Origin: Bacillota bacterium
GTDB taxonomy: Bacteria > Bacillota > Limnochordia > DTU080
Assembly: GCA_012840225.1 (NCBI GenBank)
Contig: DULU01000086.1
Span: 1 to 64,000 of the forward strand
Length of the DNA stretch: 64,000 bases
Reading direction: 5' to 3'
Shown: in pieces, positions 36,653 to 45,950 of the stretch
Numbering within the stretch: the first letter of the stretch is position 1
How the letters are laid out: each line of letters starts with the position of its first letter
Translations under genes and position numbers: made by a program
The notes under the pieces: generated by a model
Database searches by the model: none
The model's input: the letters and a program-made list of their open reading frames with translations, nothing else
What the model was told of the DNA's origin: nothing

Positions 36653-38908
36653 TTATTTATCCTTAAAGGCTGCCACCGTCCGCCGCTCTTCCGGCTTTAG
36701 CTCATACAGGGCATAGACCAGATCATCCGTCTTTTCCCGTATCTCCCGCGCTCTTTCACCTCTGTCCGCACTCATATCCGGATAGGCCTGCTCCAGGTGG
36801 CGAATTTCCTCCCGGTGGGCGGCCAGGCTCTCCATCTCCGGGAGAGGAAAGGCGGCCAGGGCGGTGGCAAAAAATTCTTTTTGCTCGCCTTTGGCTTTGG
36901 CCCGGTGAGCAAACCAGAAGCCGGCGAAGGTACTGTTCAGCACCATAGTCAGAGCTTTTAGGCTGAGCGGAGGGCTGGTGCCGCCCTCTCCCGGCGGCGG
37001 GAGGAGGACGTAATACACATCCGTGGCGGCATAAAGAGGTCCGGCGTGATAGGCAAAAGCCGGACTCTTGCCCCTTTGCGAGGTGACCACCTTTTCACCG
37101 GTGAAGATGCCTTCCTCGCGGGGCCAGTGCAGGTGGAACCACTGGCGGCGACCGCTTTTATATTCCCGCTTGCGGGTGAGGAGGGGCTTGAAGCGCTGCA
37201 GGTGCAAAAGGAGGTGGGGGCAGTCGGCGGCTTCTACCTCTTCGTGATGTAAATAGATCAGCCACAACCCGGCCTCGGTAATGTAATAGGGCTTGATGTG
37301 CGAATTCTTGATGAACGGCTTCAGAAACCTTTGCTCGGCCGGAGGAAGGTGCAAGGCCTTGACCTCCGCGGTGGTGAGCACAAAAATGCCTTCGTTGAGG
37401 GTGATGCGCTGCGCTTCCACCCACTCCGGGCCCAGGAATTCCAGGTTTTTTCTGGTCACCTTCTGCGCCCCGGGCGCCACCCCCTGGCGGGTGAGATAAA
37501 ACCGCCTGAGCTGTGGCAGCTCGTCCAACCGGTCCAGGAAGGGCGCGTCCTCTCTGGCTCCCAAGAGATGCCATGGCCGCCCGACCAGGCGCTCCGGATG
37601 ATAGGGAATCTCCACCTGCCTCGCTCCCCAGCCCCCGCCATGGGCGGCGGCAGCAATGCGGCAAGACAGGGGTATGTGGCTATTCCCCTCCAGTTCTACC
37701 AGCTTCACCGTGTGGCGGTGCCCGGGTGGACAACCCGTCTTCAGGATAACGATGGCATTGTGCAGCTTTGGGACGTTGGGAAACGGAGAGAAGCGGTGAA
37801 AAGAGATCACCTGGTCGATGTAGGCCCCGGAGAGGAGAACATCCCTGGTTTTGGCGGCGCCTTCGGCCGTGAGCCAATAACTGGAGGTGACAAAGCCCAA
37901 AGTGCCGCCCTCCGCCGCCAGCTTATGCAGGCCGAGCACCAGGAAATATTGCAAAAAGTTCATCTTGCTCTCGGAATAATGCCTCCAGAATCGGTGGCGG
38001 CGATAAGCAGCGAAAAGTTCCCGGTGCCCGCTTTCGCCCACATAGGGAGGATTACCTATCACCCAGCGGAAGTCGTTCTTCCCGGCTATGGCCACAAAGA
38101 GCGGGCCATATGCCGCAGCCTTCTCATCCACGAGCAGTTCTCCCCCCTCTCCGGGTAGGCTGTAGGAGAGCAAAGCATCTCCTGCGGCGACGGAGAAAGC
38201 CGGCGGCCGGCAGCCTCTTTTCCAGCCGGATTCGGTGCCGGAAAGCGCCGCGGCTGCAGCCCACTGGATGGCCATGTTGATCTTCAGCAGCGCTGAGGCC
38301 GATGGAGCCGACTCGACGGCATAAAGGCGGGGCACAAGGTGGCTCAAGACACTTAAGCCGTCCCGGCGACGCCAGCGGCGGGCCAAAGCCATGAGGCGCA
38401 CTATAAAGGCTCCTGTGCCCGCCGCCGGGTCGAGAAGGCAGCCCTCCCCGGTCATTCCCTCGCTGCTCAAAACATTGGCGGCATATATGACGGCGTCCAC
38501 CAGCTGTGGCGGGGTGAAGAAGACCCCTTTTCCCTTCCTTTCGCCCGAGGCCACCGCCGTTTCATACAAAGGAGCGAAAAGATCGCAGGAAATCGCCGTC
38601 AGGTCAAGGTGCAACAGCCGCTCCGCCACCTGTTCCGCCAGGTCCTGTGGCCACCGGATTGGTTCCCGCTCCCGGCCGGCCGGATCCGCAGCAGGCGGTG
38701 GCGGCTCGCTCTCACCCGGCTCCAGGGCTGAGAAGCTTCTCTCCAGGGCGCCGGCCAAAAAGAAAGCCGCTCCACCACGCACCGGCCCCTGCCTGGGCCT
38801 TTGCAGCAATGTGCCGTGCACCAGGCGGGCTGTGGTGAATAGCGCCGGCAAGCGGCAGCCGTCATAATAGGTCGCCAAGCGCTCGGAAATAAAGTGCAAG
38901 TGGGTCAA
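36653..38908 (-). CDS. N6-adenine DNA methyltransferase (Eco57I/TaqI-like with target-recognition C-terminus)
   Basis: GVFFTPPQLVDAVI, LLDPAAGTGAFIV (motif I), WVIGNPPYVGES (motif IV); start uncertain (38908 TTG or 38956). Confidence 0.88.
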   Translation of the reverse strand: MTHLHFISERLATYYDGCRLPALFTTARLVHGTLLQRPRQGPVRGGAAFFLAGALERSFSALEPGESEPPPPAADPAGREREPIRWPQDLAEQVAERLLHLDLTAISCDLFAPLYETAVASGERKGKGVFFTPPQLVDAVIYAANVLSSEGMTGEGCLLDPAAGTGAFIVRLMALARRWRRRDGLSVLSHLVPRLYAVESAPSASALLKINMAIQWAAAAALSGTESGWKRGCRPPAFSVAAGDALLSYSLPGEGGELLVDEKAAAYGPLFVAIAGKNDFRWVIGNPPYVGESGHRELFAAYRRHRFWRHYSESKMNFLQYFLVLGLHKLAAEGGTLGFVTSSYWLTAEGAAKTRDVLLSGAYIDQVISFHRFSPFPNVPKLHNAIVILKTGCPPGHRHTVKLVELEGNSHIPLSCRIAAAAHGGGWGARQVEIPYHPERLVGRPWHLLGAREDAPFLDRLDELPQLRRFYLTRQGVAPGAQKVTRKNLEFLGPEWVEAQRITLNEGIFVLTTAEVKALHLPPAEQRFLKPFIKNSHIKPYYITEAGLWLIYLHHEEVEAADCPHLLLHLQRFKPLLTRKREYKSGRRQWFHLHWPREEGIFTGEKVVTSQRGKSPAFAYHAGPLYAATDVYYVLLPPPGEGGTSPPLSLKALTMVLNSTFAGFWFAHRAKAKGEQKEFFATALAAFPLPEMESLAAHREEIRHLEQAYPDMSADRGERAREIREKTDDLVYALYELKPEERRTVAAFKDK

Positions 38909-38927
38909 AATGGTTTCCTGACGGTCG

Positions 38928-39482
38928 TTATAACCCGCTGGACACATCTTTGTCACGGCCGGGAGACGGCTCCCACTCCTTCAGGGATAAAGTCATGAAA
39001 AGATAGCCGATCATCGCAGCTTGACGCCGCACATTGAATCCCAGGGCCCGGTAGAAGTCCACAGCCGGGTTGGTCTCGGCCACCAGCACCGTAGCCTGCC
39101 ACAAGCCTTCCTCTTTGGCTTCGGCCAGGGCGGTCTCCACCAAAAGGCGACCGATGCCCCGCCGCCGGTATTCCGGGGTGACATAAAGGCCGGAAAGTAC
39201 GGCCGTCCGGCCGCCTTCCCCCCCGGCAGCGATGCGCACCAACCCCAGCGGGCGGCTCTCCTCCGGACCCCTCTCCTGCCGGGCCACCCACCAACCGGCT
39301 TCGCTCCATTCCAGGCTGCGGACGAGATCGGCTTCCCCGATCTTCAGCAGTTCCTTGGCTTCCGGGGCATATTTCTGCTCTTCCAGGCAGGCTTCGTGAA
39401 TATAGGCCGCCAAAATGCGCAACTCCTCCTGGTCCACGGATTTCAGCGGCACCACCTTGACTTGCAAGCGATCACATCCCAT
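38928..39482 (-). CDS. GNAT family N-acetyltransferase
   Basis: LSGLYVTPEYRRRGIGRLLVETALAEAKEEG, NPAVDFYRALGF; ATG at 39482. Confidence 0.88.
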   Translation of the reverse strand: MGCDRLQVKVVPLKSVDQEELRILAAYIHEACLEEQKYAPEAKELLKIGEADLVRSLEWSEAGWWVARQERGPEESRPLGLVRIAAGGEGGRTAVLSGLYVTPEYRRRGIGRLLVETALAEAKEEGLWQATVLVAETNPAVDFYRALGFNVRRQAAMIGYLFMTLSLKEWEPSPGRDKDVSSGL

Positions 39483-39565
39483 CGGCCACCCGCCCTTTCG
39501 ACAGCAGGACACAGGTGGGCATTGCCGTAAATAACACAAGGGAACGAGGAGGACGAAACCTTTCG

Positions 39566-39934
39566 ATGAACAAACACGACCGCACCACGAGCTCCTTTTT
39601 CCGGGACGCGATGGAGTTGTTGGCGGCAGAGCTGGCCGACGACGCCCCCGATGAGGCTTTGGCCGCCGTGGTGGCCCAATGGCTGGCCGTCCTGCCGAAA
39701 CCGGTGATCAGATATGCATTGCGGCAGGTGCGGCAGTCTCCGGAACCTTTGCACGATTTCCGCGCTCTGATCACGAAAATCCACTCAGGCGAGCACCGGA
39801 TAACCGCCGACCTGCCGCCGGAGCCTCTGTCCCAATCCGATCTCGAGGCGCTGAAAAAACAGGACCGGCTGGAGGCCATGTCCGATCAGGAATATATCGC
39901 CGAATTAACCCGCCGCCTCAACATCCACATATAA
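39566..39934 (+). CDS. Hypothetical protein (122 aa)
   Basis: Complete ORF MNKHDRTTSSFFRDAMELLAAELADD...; AGGAGGACG upstream. Confidence 0.55.
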   Translation: MNKHDRTTSSFFRDAMELLAAELADDAPDEALAAVVAQWLAVLPKPVIRYALRQVRQSPEPLHDFRALITKIHSGEHRITADLPPEPLSQSDLEALKKQDRLEAMSDQEYIAELTRRLNIHI

Positions 39935-40660
39935 GACGGCACGCTCGTGCGTGCGCAGTATGGACGCCGGGCACACTTCGCCGACCGGGCCATAGAGCGT
40001 GTCGTGCACTGCTTTGGTTTTGGTCGGGCCCGGCACGATGCAATGTATTTCCTTGGCTGCCATGATGGCCGGGATTGTCAAGGTCAAAGCATGAGTCGGC
40101 ACCTGATCCAGGCTGGCAAAACAGCCGTCATGCACCTGCTGTTCCCGGCAGCGGCTCTCCAGCTCCACTTTTTTCACCAACTGGGGATCGCGGAAGTCGG
40201 CCACCGGCGGGTCGTTAAAGGCGATGTGCCCGTTCTCGCCGATGCCGATGCAGGCGATATCCAGCGGGTGGGTCTCCAGAAGCCGGGAATACCTCTTGAT
40301 CTCGGCTTCGATATCCGGGGCGTTACCGTTGAGATAATGCACCTCTTTGAAAGGCACCAAAGAGAACAGGCGCTCTTTCAGGAAAGTGGCGAAGCGTTGC
40401 GGAGCACTCTCAGGCAGGCCGATATATTCATCCAGATGAAAAGCATATACTTTAGTCCAGTCGACATCGGCCTCCCTGACCAGCGCCGCCAGGAATTCGT
40501 TTTGCGACGGAGCGGCGGCAAACACCATATTCACCCGCCCCAGCGTTTTGACACAGCGCCTGATGCTTTCCGCCACAGCTTTGGCAGCCGCTTCCCCCAT
40601 GCCGGCCCTGCTGTCGTAGACCAGCACGCGGAGCTTATCCACTAGAAAATCACGGACCAA
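39905..40660 (-). CDS. Glucosamine-6-phosphate deaminase-like protein (paralogue 1)
   Basis: AFHLDEYIGLP, CIGIGENGHIAFNDPPVADF. Confidence 0.85.
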   Translation of the reverse strand: MVRDFLVDKLRVLVYDSRAGMGEAAAKAVAESIRRCVKTLGRVNMVFAAAPSQNEFLAALVREADVDWTKVYAFHLDEYIGLPESAPQRFATFLKERLFSLVPFKEVHYLNGNAPDIEAEIKRYSRLLETHPLDIACIGIGENGHIAFNDPPVADFRDPQLVKKVELESRCREQQVHDGCFASLDQVPTHALTLTIPAIMAAKEIHCIVPGPTKTKAVHDTLYGPVGEVCPASILRTHERAVLYVDVEAAG

Positions 40661-40708
40661 CTTACCGATTTTCTTTTTCCTCCTCCCGGATAAATTGGCT
40701 GGGCTAAA

Positions 40709-40736
40709 GCATGCGGGAGGAAGCCGTCCCGCATGC
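40709..40736 (-). terminator. stem-loop terminator downstream of cold-shock gene
   Basis: Perfect 10-bp inverted repeat GCATGCGGGA/TCCCGCATGC, then TTTAGCCC on - strand. Confidence 0.6.
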
Positions 40737-40759
40737 CGTCTATTGCCGTCACGTTCTCT

Positions 40760-40963
40760 TCAGTCGACTACCCGGACATTTTGCGCCTGGGGACCTTTTT
40801 GCCCTTGGGTGACCTCGAACTCTACCGACTGCCCTTCATCCAGGTTGCGGTAACCGGTTCCCTCGATGGCGCTATAGTGTACGAACACATCCCCCTGACC
40901 ATCGGCGCGGGATATAAACCCATATCCTTTTTCCCCACTGAACCATTTGACAGTTCCTCGCAT
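40760..40963 (-). CDS. Cold shock protein (CspA family)
   Basis: [31 protein letters not shown] (RNP motifs). Confidence 0.97.
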   Translation of the reverse strand: MRGTVKWFSGEKGYGFISRADGQGDVFVHYSAIEGTGYRNLDEGQSVEFEVTQGQKGPQAQNVRVVD

Positions 40964-41085
40964 TAATTAGCCTCCAAACTTCCCCCATATAGGGTTCTTC
41001 GCGGATAAGGCTTAGCCGAATCCTACATTCTTATTCAGCATCAAGAGTGAAATTCATGCCTGCCCGAGAAAATATATTTCCCACT

Positions 41086-41610
41086 CTAGACTTCTTTCTC
41101 CACCAAGCTCTGACTGCGCTTGTCCAGTTTGGTGAAGTCGGGGATTTCGTAGCGGTTGCCGTCGGCATCGCGGATCACCACTTTTTTGCCGACCATAAAG
41201 GTTTCCCGCCTGGTGTTCAGCTCCAGGATGTGGGGCCCGCGATCGGTCTCCACATCCCACACCGGCAGGTAGCCTCTGACGGTGATGTTGTTCACTTTGG
41301 TGATCTGCGGCACCAGATAGGCATCCTGCAAAGCCTTCTTCAGGAGGGCGGCCACCTCCGGTCGGCAGGCCTCCACATCCTCGATCAGGCCGATTTCGGT
41401 ACCGTCGGCGGCGAGCACCGTGATATATTTGTTCTCTTCGGTGATGGGAAAACAGCGCACCAGGCGGACATTTACATAGGTGCGTCCCCCGGTGGTAAGC
41501 ACAAGTTCATTGAGCTCGTTATATTTAATATCGATGGTTTCGGCAGGCAAAATGCCGAGCTCATTATCCAGCCTGGCGCTCAATTGGCCGTTTCCTTCGC
41601 TCCAGACCAT
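41086..41610 (-). CDS. DUF1854 family protein
   Basis: VRLVRCFPITEENKYITVLAADGTEIGLIEDVEA..., WDVETDRGPHILELNTRRE, VVIRDADGNRYEIPDF; ATG 41610. Confidence 0.85.
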   Translation of the reverse strand: MVWSEGNGQLSARLDNELGILPAETIDIKYNELNELVLTTGGRTYVNVRLVRCFPITEENKYITVLAADGTEIGLIEDVEACRPEVAALLKKALQDAYLVPQITKVNNITVRGYLPVWDVETDRGPHILELNTRRETFMVGKKVVIRDADGNRYEIPDFTKLDKRSQSLVEKEV

Positions 41611-41627
41611 GACCAATTCCCCCTCTC

Positions 41628-43976
41628 TCACACCGCCCGCAGTTGGGCCAGCGCCGCCTGCATCTGACACAATCTGGCGTAGACACCGCCGGAGTTGATC
41701 AGCTCATCGTGGGTGCCCACCTCTACCAGCTCGCCGCGCTCCAGAATAAACAGGCGATTGGCATTGCGCAAGGTGGAGAGGCGGTGGGCGATAGCAAAGG
41801 TGGTACGGCCCTTGATCAACCGGTCCAGGGCTTCCTGGATCTTGGCTTCGGTTTCGGTGTCGACGGAGGCCGTGGCTTCGTCCAGGATGAGGATTTTGGG
41901 ATCTTTCAATATCGCCCTGGCGATGGCCAGCCTCTGCCTCTCCCCACCCGAGAGCCTGGCTCCCCGCTCACCCACTCTGGTGTCGTAGCCGTCGGGGAAC
42001 CTGATGATGAACTCATGGGCGTTGGCCGCCTTGGCGGCGGCGATGATCTCCCTGAGCGACGCCCCCGGCTTCCCGTAGGCGATGTTTTCGGCGATGGTGC
42101 CGTTGAAGAGGAAGGGTTCCTGCAGCACCACCCCGATCTGGTCGCGCAGGGAACGGGGATCCACTTTGCTCAGATCATGGCCGTCGACCAAAACCTGTCC
42201 GTCGTCGGCAAAGTAAAAGCCGGTGATCATATTGATCAAAGTGCTCTTGCCGGCGCCGCTGTGCCCGGCCAGGCCGATCATCTCCCCCGGCTCGACCGTA
42301 AAGGACATATTCTTCAGCACCGGCTCGCCCGGCTCATAGGCAAAGGTGACGTTGCGGAACTCCACCCGGCCGCGGATGGGCGGGATAGGCGGCAGTTTCT
42401 CCTCCTCGCTCACTTCCGGCTCGGTATCAAGCACATCGAAGACCCGCTCGGCTGAGCTCGCCGTCTGCTGGAAGGTGCGGTTCAGATTGCACAGGTTGCG
42501 CACCGGTTGATAAAACTGGGCCATATAGGAGTTGAAGGCTGTGAGGGCGCCTAAGGTGAGGGTGCCGCTCAACACCCGCTCGCCGCCCAGCCACCAGATC
42601 AGCACCGTGGCCATGAAGGTGATCATGCCCATGGTCGGGCCGAAGATGGCGTTGATCTTGGCGGCGTTCATCTCGCCGTCCAGAAGTTCCCGGCTGCGCT
42701 GCTCAAACCTGGCCACCTCCCGGTTTTCCTGGGCGAAAGCTTTCACCACCCGCATGCCGGGGATGGTGTCGGCGAGGATCGAGCTGATGCCGTCATAGCG
42801 TTTCCACAAAAGGGAATACACCCTTCTCAGCCAGCGGCTGAAGAAGATGGTGGTGATGATGAGAAACGGCGTCGGGATCATGATCATCAAGGTGAGGCGC
42901 GGGCTCATCATCAATAGCATCGCCGTAATGGAGACGAGTTTAAGAATGTCCTGCAACAGATGCTGCAGGCCGTTGCTCAAAAAGTCCTGCAGCCGGCGCA
43001 CATCGCCGGTGACCCGCTGCATGATGCGTCCCGTATCTTCCTTGCTGAAATAGGAGAGCGATAAGGTCTGCAGGTGGCTATACATCTGATTGCGCAGGTT
43101 GAAAGTGATGGTCTGACCGAGGAGCGAGATGAGATAATGCCGCCAGGCCTCCAGGGTCGCATCCAAAAAATGGGTGGCAAAAAGGAGGAAGACCATCAGG
43201 TAAAGGAGTTGCCTGGTGCCGGGGGCGGCGAGCGGCGTCACCAGCCGGGTGATGAGATCACTCCCTCCGCCCTGCTCCAGTACTACCACCGTTTCGCCCT
43301 GGGAGGCGGGCAGAAGCACCGAGTCGATGATCGTCCGGTAAAAAAGGGGCGGCAGAAGGCCCAGACCCGTGGTGATCACTAAGAGCGCTGAAGCCACCGC
43401 GACCAGCTTCCAATGGGGCACGACATAGCTCAACAAGCGCATGATCAGCCGCCGCTGATCCAGGCAATTGGGGCATTGCCGGTGGCGCCGGGGCAGGACG
43501 CCGCCGCATTTCGGACAGCGGCTGCGCTGCTCGGCTTTGGCTTTCCAGCGGATCTCCCTGGGCACCAGTTCCCGGTCGTCATGGGCGGCTTCCTGGGCAT
43601 AGCGCTCGATGAGGATGGGCGCCTGGGCAAAGCGGGAATGCAAGGTGCGGGAATAGCGCACCAGGTCATGAGCCTGACCGTCCGCCGTCACCCGCAGGAA
43701 ACTGTTGCCCTGATAATCGATCACCGTCACCGAGGTCAACTGCAACAGCGGGATGATCACCATGTCGCCTTGGCGCACGGCCATCACCCGCCGGTTGGTG
43801 ACCACCAACCAGTCGGAGCCGTAACGGCCGTCCAGAGTATAATCGGTTTCCAGTTGTACTTTAACTACTTCGCCAGGTTCCAGCTGGTCCTTGATGCGGG
43901 CTTTGATGTTGGCCGGTGCTTCCATTATGTAGGATTGGGGCCGCCGTGCATCCTGAACTGCCAATGGCACATTCAC
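41628..43976 (-). CDS. ABC exporter (permease + ATPase) with N-terminal PH-like domain and zinc ribbon
   Basis: WLVVTNRRVMAV PH-like segment; CPKCGGVLPRRHRQCPNC; Walker A GHSGAGKST, signature LSGGERQRLAIARAIL, Walker B ILILDEATASVD. Confidence 0.93.
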   Translation of the reverse strand: MNVPLAVQDARRPQSYIMEAPANIKARIKDQLEPGEVVKVQLETDYTLDGRYGSDWLVVTNRRVMAVRQGDMVIIPLLQLTSVTVIDYQGNSFLRVTADGQAHDLVRYSRTLHSRFAQAPILIERYAQEAAHDDRELVPREIRWKAKAEQRSRCPKCGGVLPRRHRQCPNCLDQRRLIMRLLSYVVPHWKLVAVASALLVITTGLGLLPPLFYRTIIDSVLLPASQGETVVVLEQGGGSDLITRLVTPLAAPGTRQLLYLMVFLLFATHFLDATLEAWRHYLISLLGQTITFNLRNQMYSHLQTLSLSYFSKEDTGRIMQRVTGDVRRLQDFLSNGLQHLLQDILKLVSITAMLLMMSPRLTLMIMIPTPFLIITTIFFSRWLRRVYSLLWKRYDGISSILADTIPGMRVVKAFAQENREVARFEQRSRELLDGEMNAAKINAIFGPTMGMITFMATVLIWWLGGERVLSGTLTLGALTAFNSYMAQFYQPVRNLCNLNRTFQQTASSAERVFDVLDTEPEVSEEEKLPPIPPIRGRVEFRNVTFAYEPGEPVLKNMSFTVEPGEMIGLAGHSGAGKSTLINMITGFYFADDGQVLVDGHDLSKVDPRSLRDQIGVVLQEPFLFNGTIAENIAYGKPGASLREIIAAAKAANAHEFIIRFPDGYDTRVGERGARLSGGERQRLAIARAILKDPKILILDEATASVDTETEAKIQEALDRLIKGRTTFAIAHRLSTLRNANRLFILERGELVEVGTHDELINSGGVYARLCQMQAALAQLRAV

Positions 43977-44003
43977 CTCTTTTGTGTGATGGTGGTCCGG
44001 AAA

Positions 44004-44450
44004 TCACAGATTCCCGGCCAGCTTTTTCAGCAACTCCTGCAGCGTGGCCAACTCCTCCGCGGATAAAACGGCATATCTCTCCTCAATATGCTGGAGATGA
44101 ACGGGCATCACCCGCTGCCGCAGCGCCAAACCTTCCGGGGTAAGCTTGATATATACCACCCGCCGGTCGGAGGTGCAGCGTTCCCTTTTCACCAGCCCTT
44201 GTTTCTCCAGGCGGTTCACGATGCCGTTCACCGTGCTGATGTCCGAATACATCTTGTCGGCCAGGCGGGTCAGCGGCACTCCTTCTTCGCCGACCCGTAC
44301 CAGCACGGAGAACTGAGGGGGGGTGATGCCAAATTCTTCCAGCCGATTGCGGATGGCTCGCTGCAATTTCCAAAAGGTTCGCAAAAGCAAGCGGTGAGTA
44401 GTGCGTATCGGATCAACCGGTTCCTCCATACGTCCCCCCCCTTCAACCAT
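44004..44450 (-). CDS. MarR family transcriptional regulator
   Basis: GITPPQFSVLVRVGEEGVPLTRLADKMYSDISTVNGIVNRLEKQGLVKRERCTSDRRVVYIKLT. Confidence 0.93.
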   Translation of the reverse strand: MVEGGGRMEEPVDPIRTTHRLLLRTFWKLQRAIRNRLEEFGITPPQFSVLVRVGEEGVPLTRLADKMYSDISTVNGIVNRLEKQGLVKRERCTSDRRVVYIKLTPEGLALRQRVMPVHLQHIEERYAVLSAEELATLQELLKKLAGNL

Positions 44451-44485
44451 GTGCTAAAGGCTGTGAGCATATATTACGTCTACAC

Positions 44486-44515
44486 ATTATATGCACACAA
44501 ATTATATGTACGCAA
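44486..44515. repeat. Two 15-bp tandem imperfect repeats upstream of marR
   Basis: ATTATATGCACACAA (44486-44500) and ATTATATGTACGCAA (44501-44515), 13/15 identical; each holds TATAAT on - strand. Confidence 0.85.
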
Positions 44516-44527
44516 TATATTTGCCTG

Positions 44528-45739
44528 TTAAATTTTTGTGACTGCCCCGGATAGCTGCACTTTTGCCTGACGCTTCCAGCTTTGCACCAGGCGGTGCATG
44601 AAGAGGGCGCTGGCGACGAGGAAAAGCCCCAGCCAGACAAAGGTCCAGCGCGTCCCCAACAGCTCCCCCACTGCCCCGGTGAGGAGCGGTCCGGCAAAAC
44701 CGCCGAACATGAAGGCTGACTGCTGCAGGGCATATGCCCGACCTTGAAACCCTTCCTCCACTTTGAGGGCCACCAAAGCGGCAGCGGCCGGCCGCAGGGC
44801 GGCCACGCAGATGCCCATCACGAAATAGAGAAAAGCGAAACCATAAATGGAACGCGGCCAGGCCAAGATGGCGGCCAGCACGCCGGACAAAAGCAAGCCG
44901 AGCGGCATCAGCGGCTCAAAACCGGCCCGCTCTCCCCAGCGGGTCCAAAGGGAAGCGGTCAGCATGAAGGCCACCCCCGGAAGGGAGAAGATGGCCCCCC
45001 GCAGCCAGTTGGCTGCCTCCCCGGACAATTCCGTCAAATAAAGCGTCAGCACCGGTTGCAGCGACAAGGTGGCAAAAGCCGTAAATCCCATGGCCAGCAT
45101 GGTGCCGAAGAGCACGGGATGGCTGAAGGCCGTCTGCACATCCTGCCTGATGGTGGTGGGTGAAGCGATCACGGTTTTGTTGTGTTCCACCACGAACACC
45201 AGCACCAGGAGGACAGCGGTGAATACCATCAGGCCGGAGGCTTGCAAAGCGCCGCGAAAGCCGAAGAGGTCGGCCAGCGCCCCGCCGATGGCCGGGCCGA
45301 TGATAGTGCCGCCGGCGCTGGCGGTCTGTATGGCCGCCACATAGCGGCCGGTCAGCTCCCGCGGGGTATTGGTGGCGACGAGGGCGGTGGCCCCGGGAAT
45401 AAACCCGGTGAGAGCTCCGTTCAGGAAACGCACCACGGCAACGTGATAGGGACTTCTGGCGAACGACATGGCGAAATAAAGAAGGGAAAGGCAAATACCG
45501 GCGCGCAGCACCAGCGGCTTGCGACCGTAGCGGTCGGCGAGTTTACCCCAAAACGGCAGGAAGAAGATCGCCGAAATATAGTGCAGGGCATAGACCACGC
45601 CGGACCACTGATTCAGGCCCTCCTTCACTCCCAGATCCTGCAGGAAGAGGGGCAGAAAGGGCACCACCTGCTGCCAGGCGCTGGAGGCTAAAAATACGGC
45701 GACACACAGGGTGAGTAGATTGCGGCGATAATACGGCAT
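44528..45739 (-). CDS. MFS multidrug efflux transporter
   Basis: GKLADRYGRKPLVLRAG, FLNGALTGFIPGATALVATNTP; ATG 45739. Confidence 0.9.
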   Translation of the reverse strand: MPYYRRNLLTLCVAVFLASSAWQQVVPFLPLFLQDLGVKEGLNQWSGVVYALHYISAIFFLPFWGKLADRYGRKPLVLRAGICLSLLYFAMSFARSPYHVAVVRFLNGALTGFIPGATALVATNTPRELTGRYVAAIQTASAGGTIIGPAIGGALADLFGFRGALQASGLMVFTAVLLVLVFVVEHNKTVIASPTTIRQDVQTAFSHPVLFGTMLAMGFTAFATLSLQPVLTLYLTELSGEAANWLRGAIFSLPGVAFMLTASLWTRWGERAGFEPLMPLGLLLSGVLAAILAWPRSIYGFAFLYFVMGICVAALRPAAAALVALKVEEGFQGRAYALQQSAFMFGGFAGPLLTGAVGELLGTRWTFVWLGLFLVASALFMHRLVQSWKRQAKVQLSGAVTKI

Positions 45740-45950
45740 AGCAGTAACCTCCAACCATACCTCGAAAGAGACGGCCGGCAGAGCGCAGGCAGCCGGCACG
45801 GCGGTCTTTTTGGTGATTTTACACCAGCCTGAAGCGCCGGGCAACCTTCTTCTCCGGCCGAAAGCGCAGAAAAACGCAAATATAAAAGGGAGTTCCCGGC
45901 AGGGGAACGAATTCTTCATGACAGGATAGCTTCAGGAGGGGTACCAGTTC

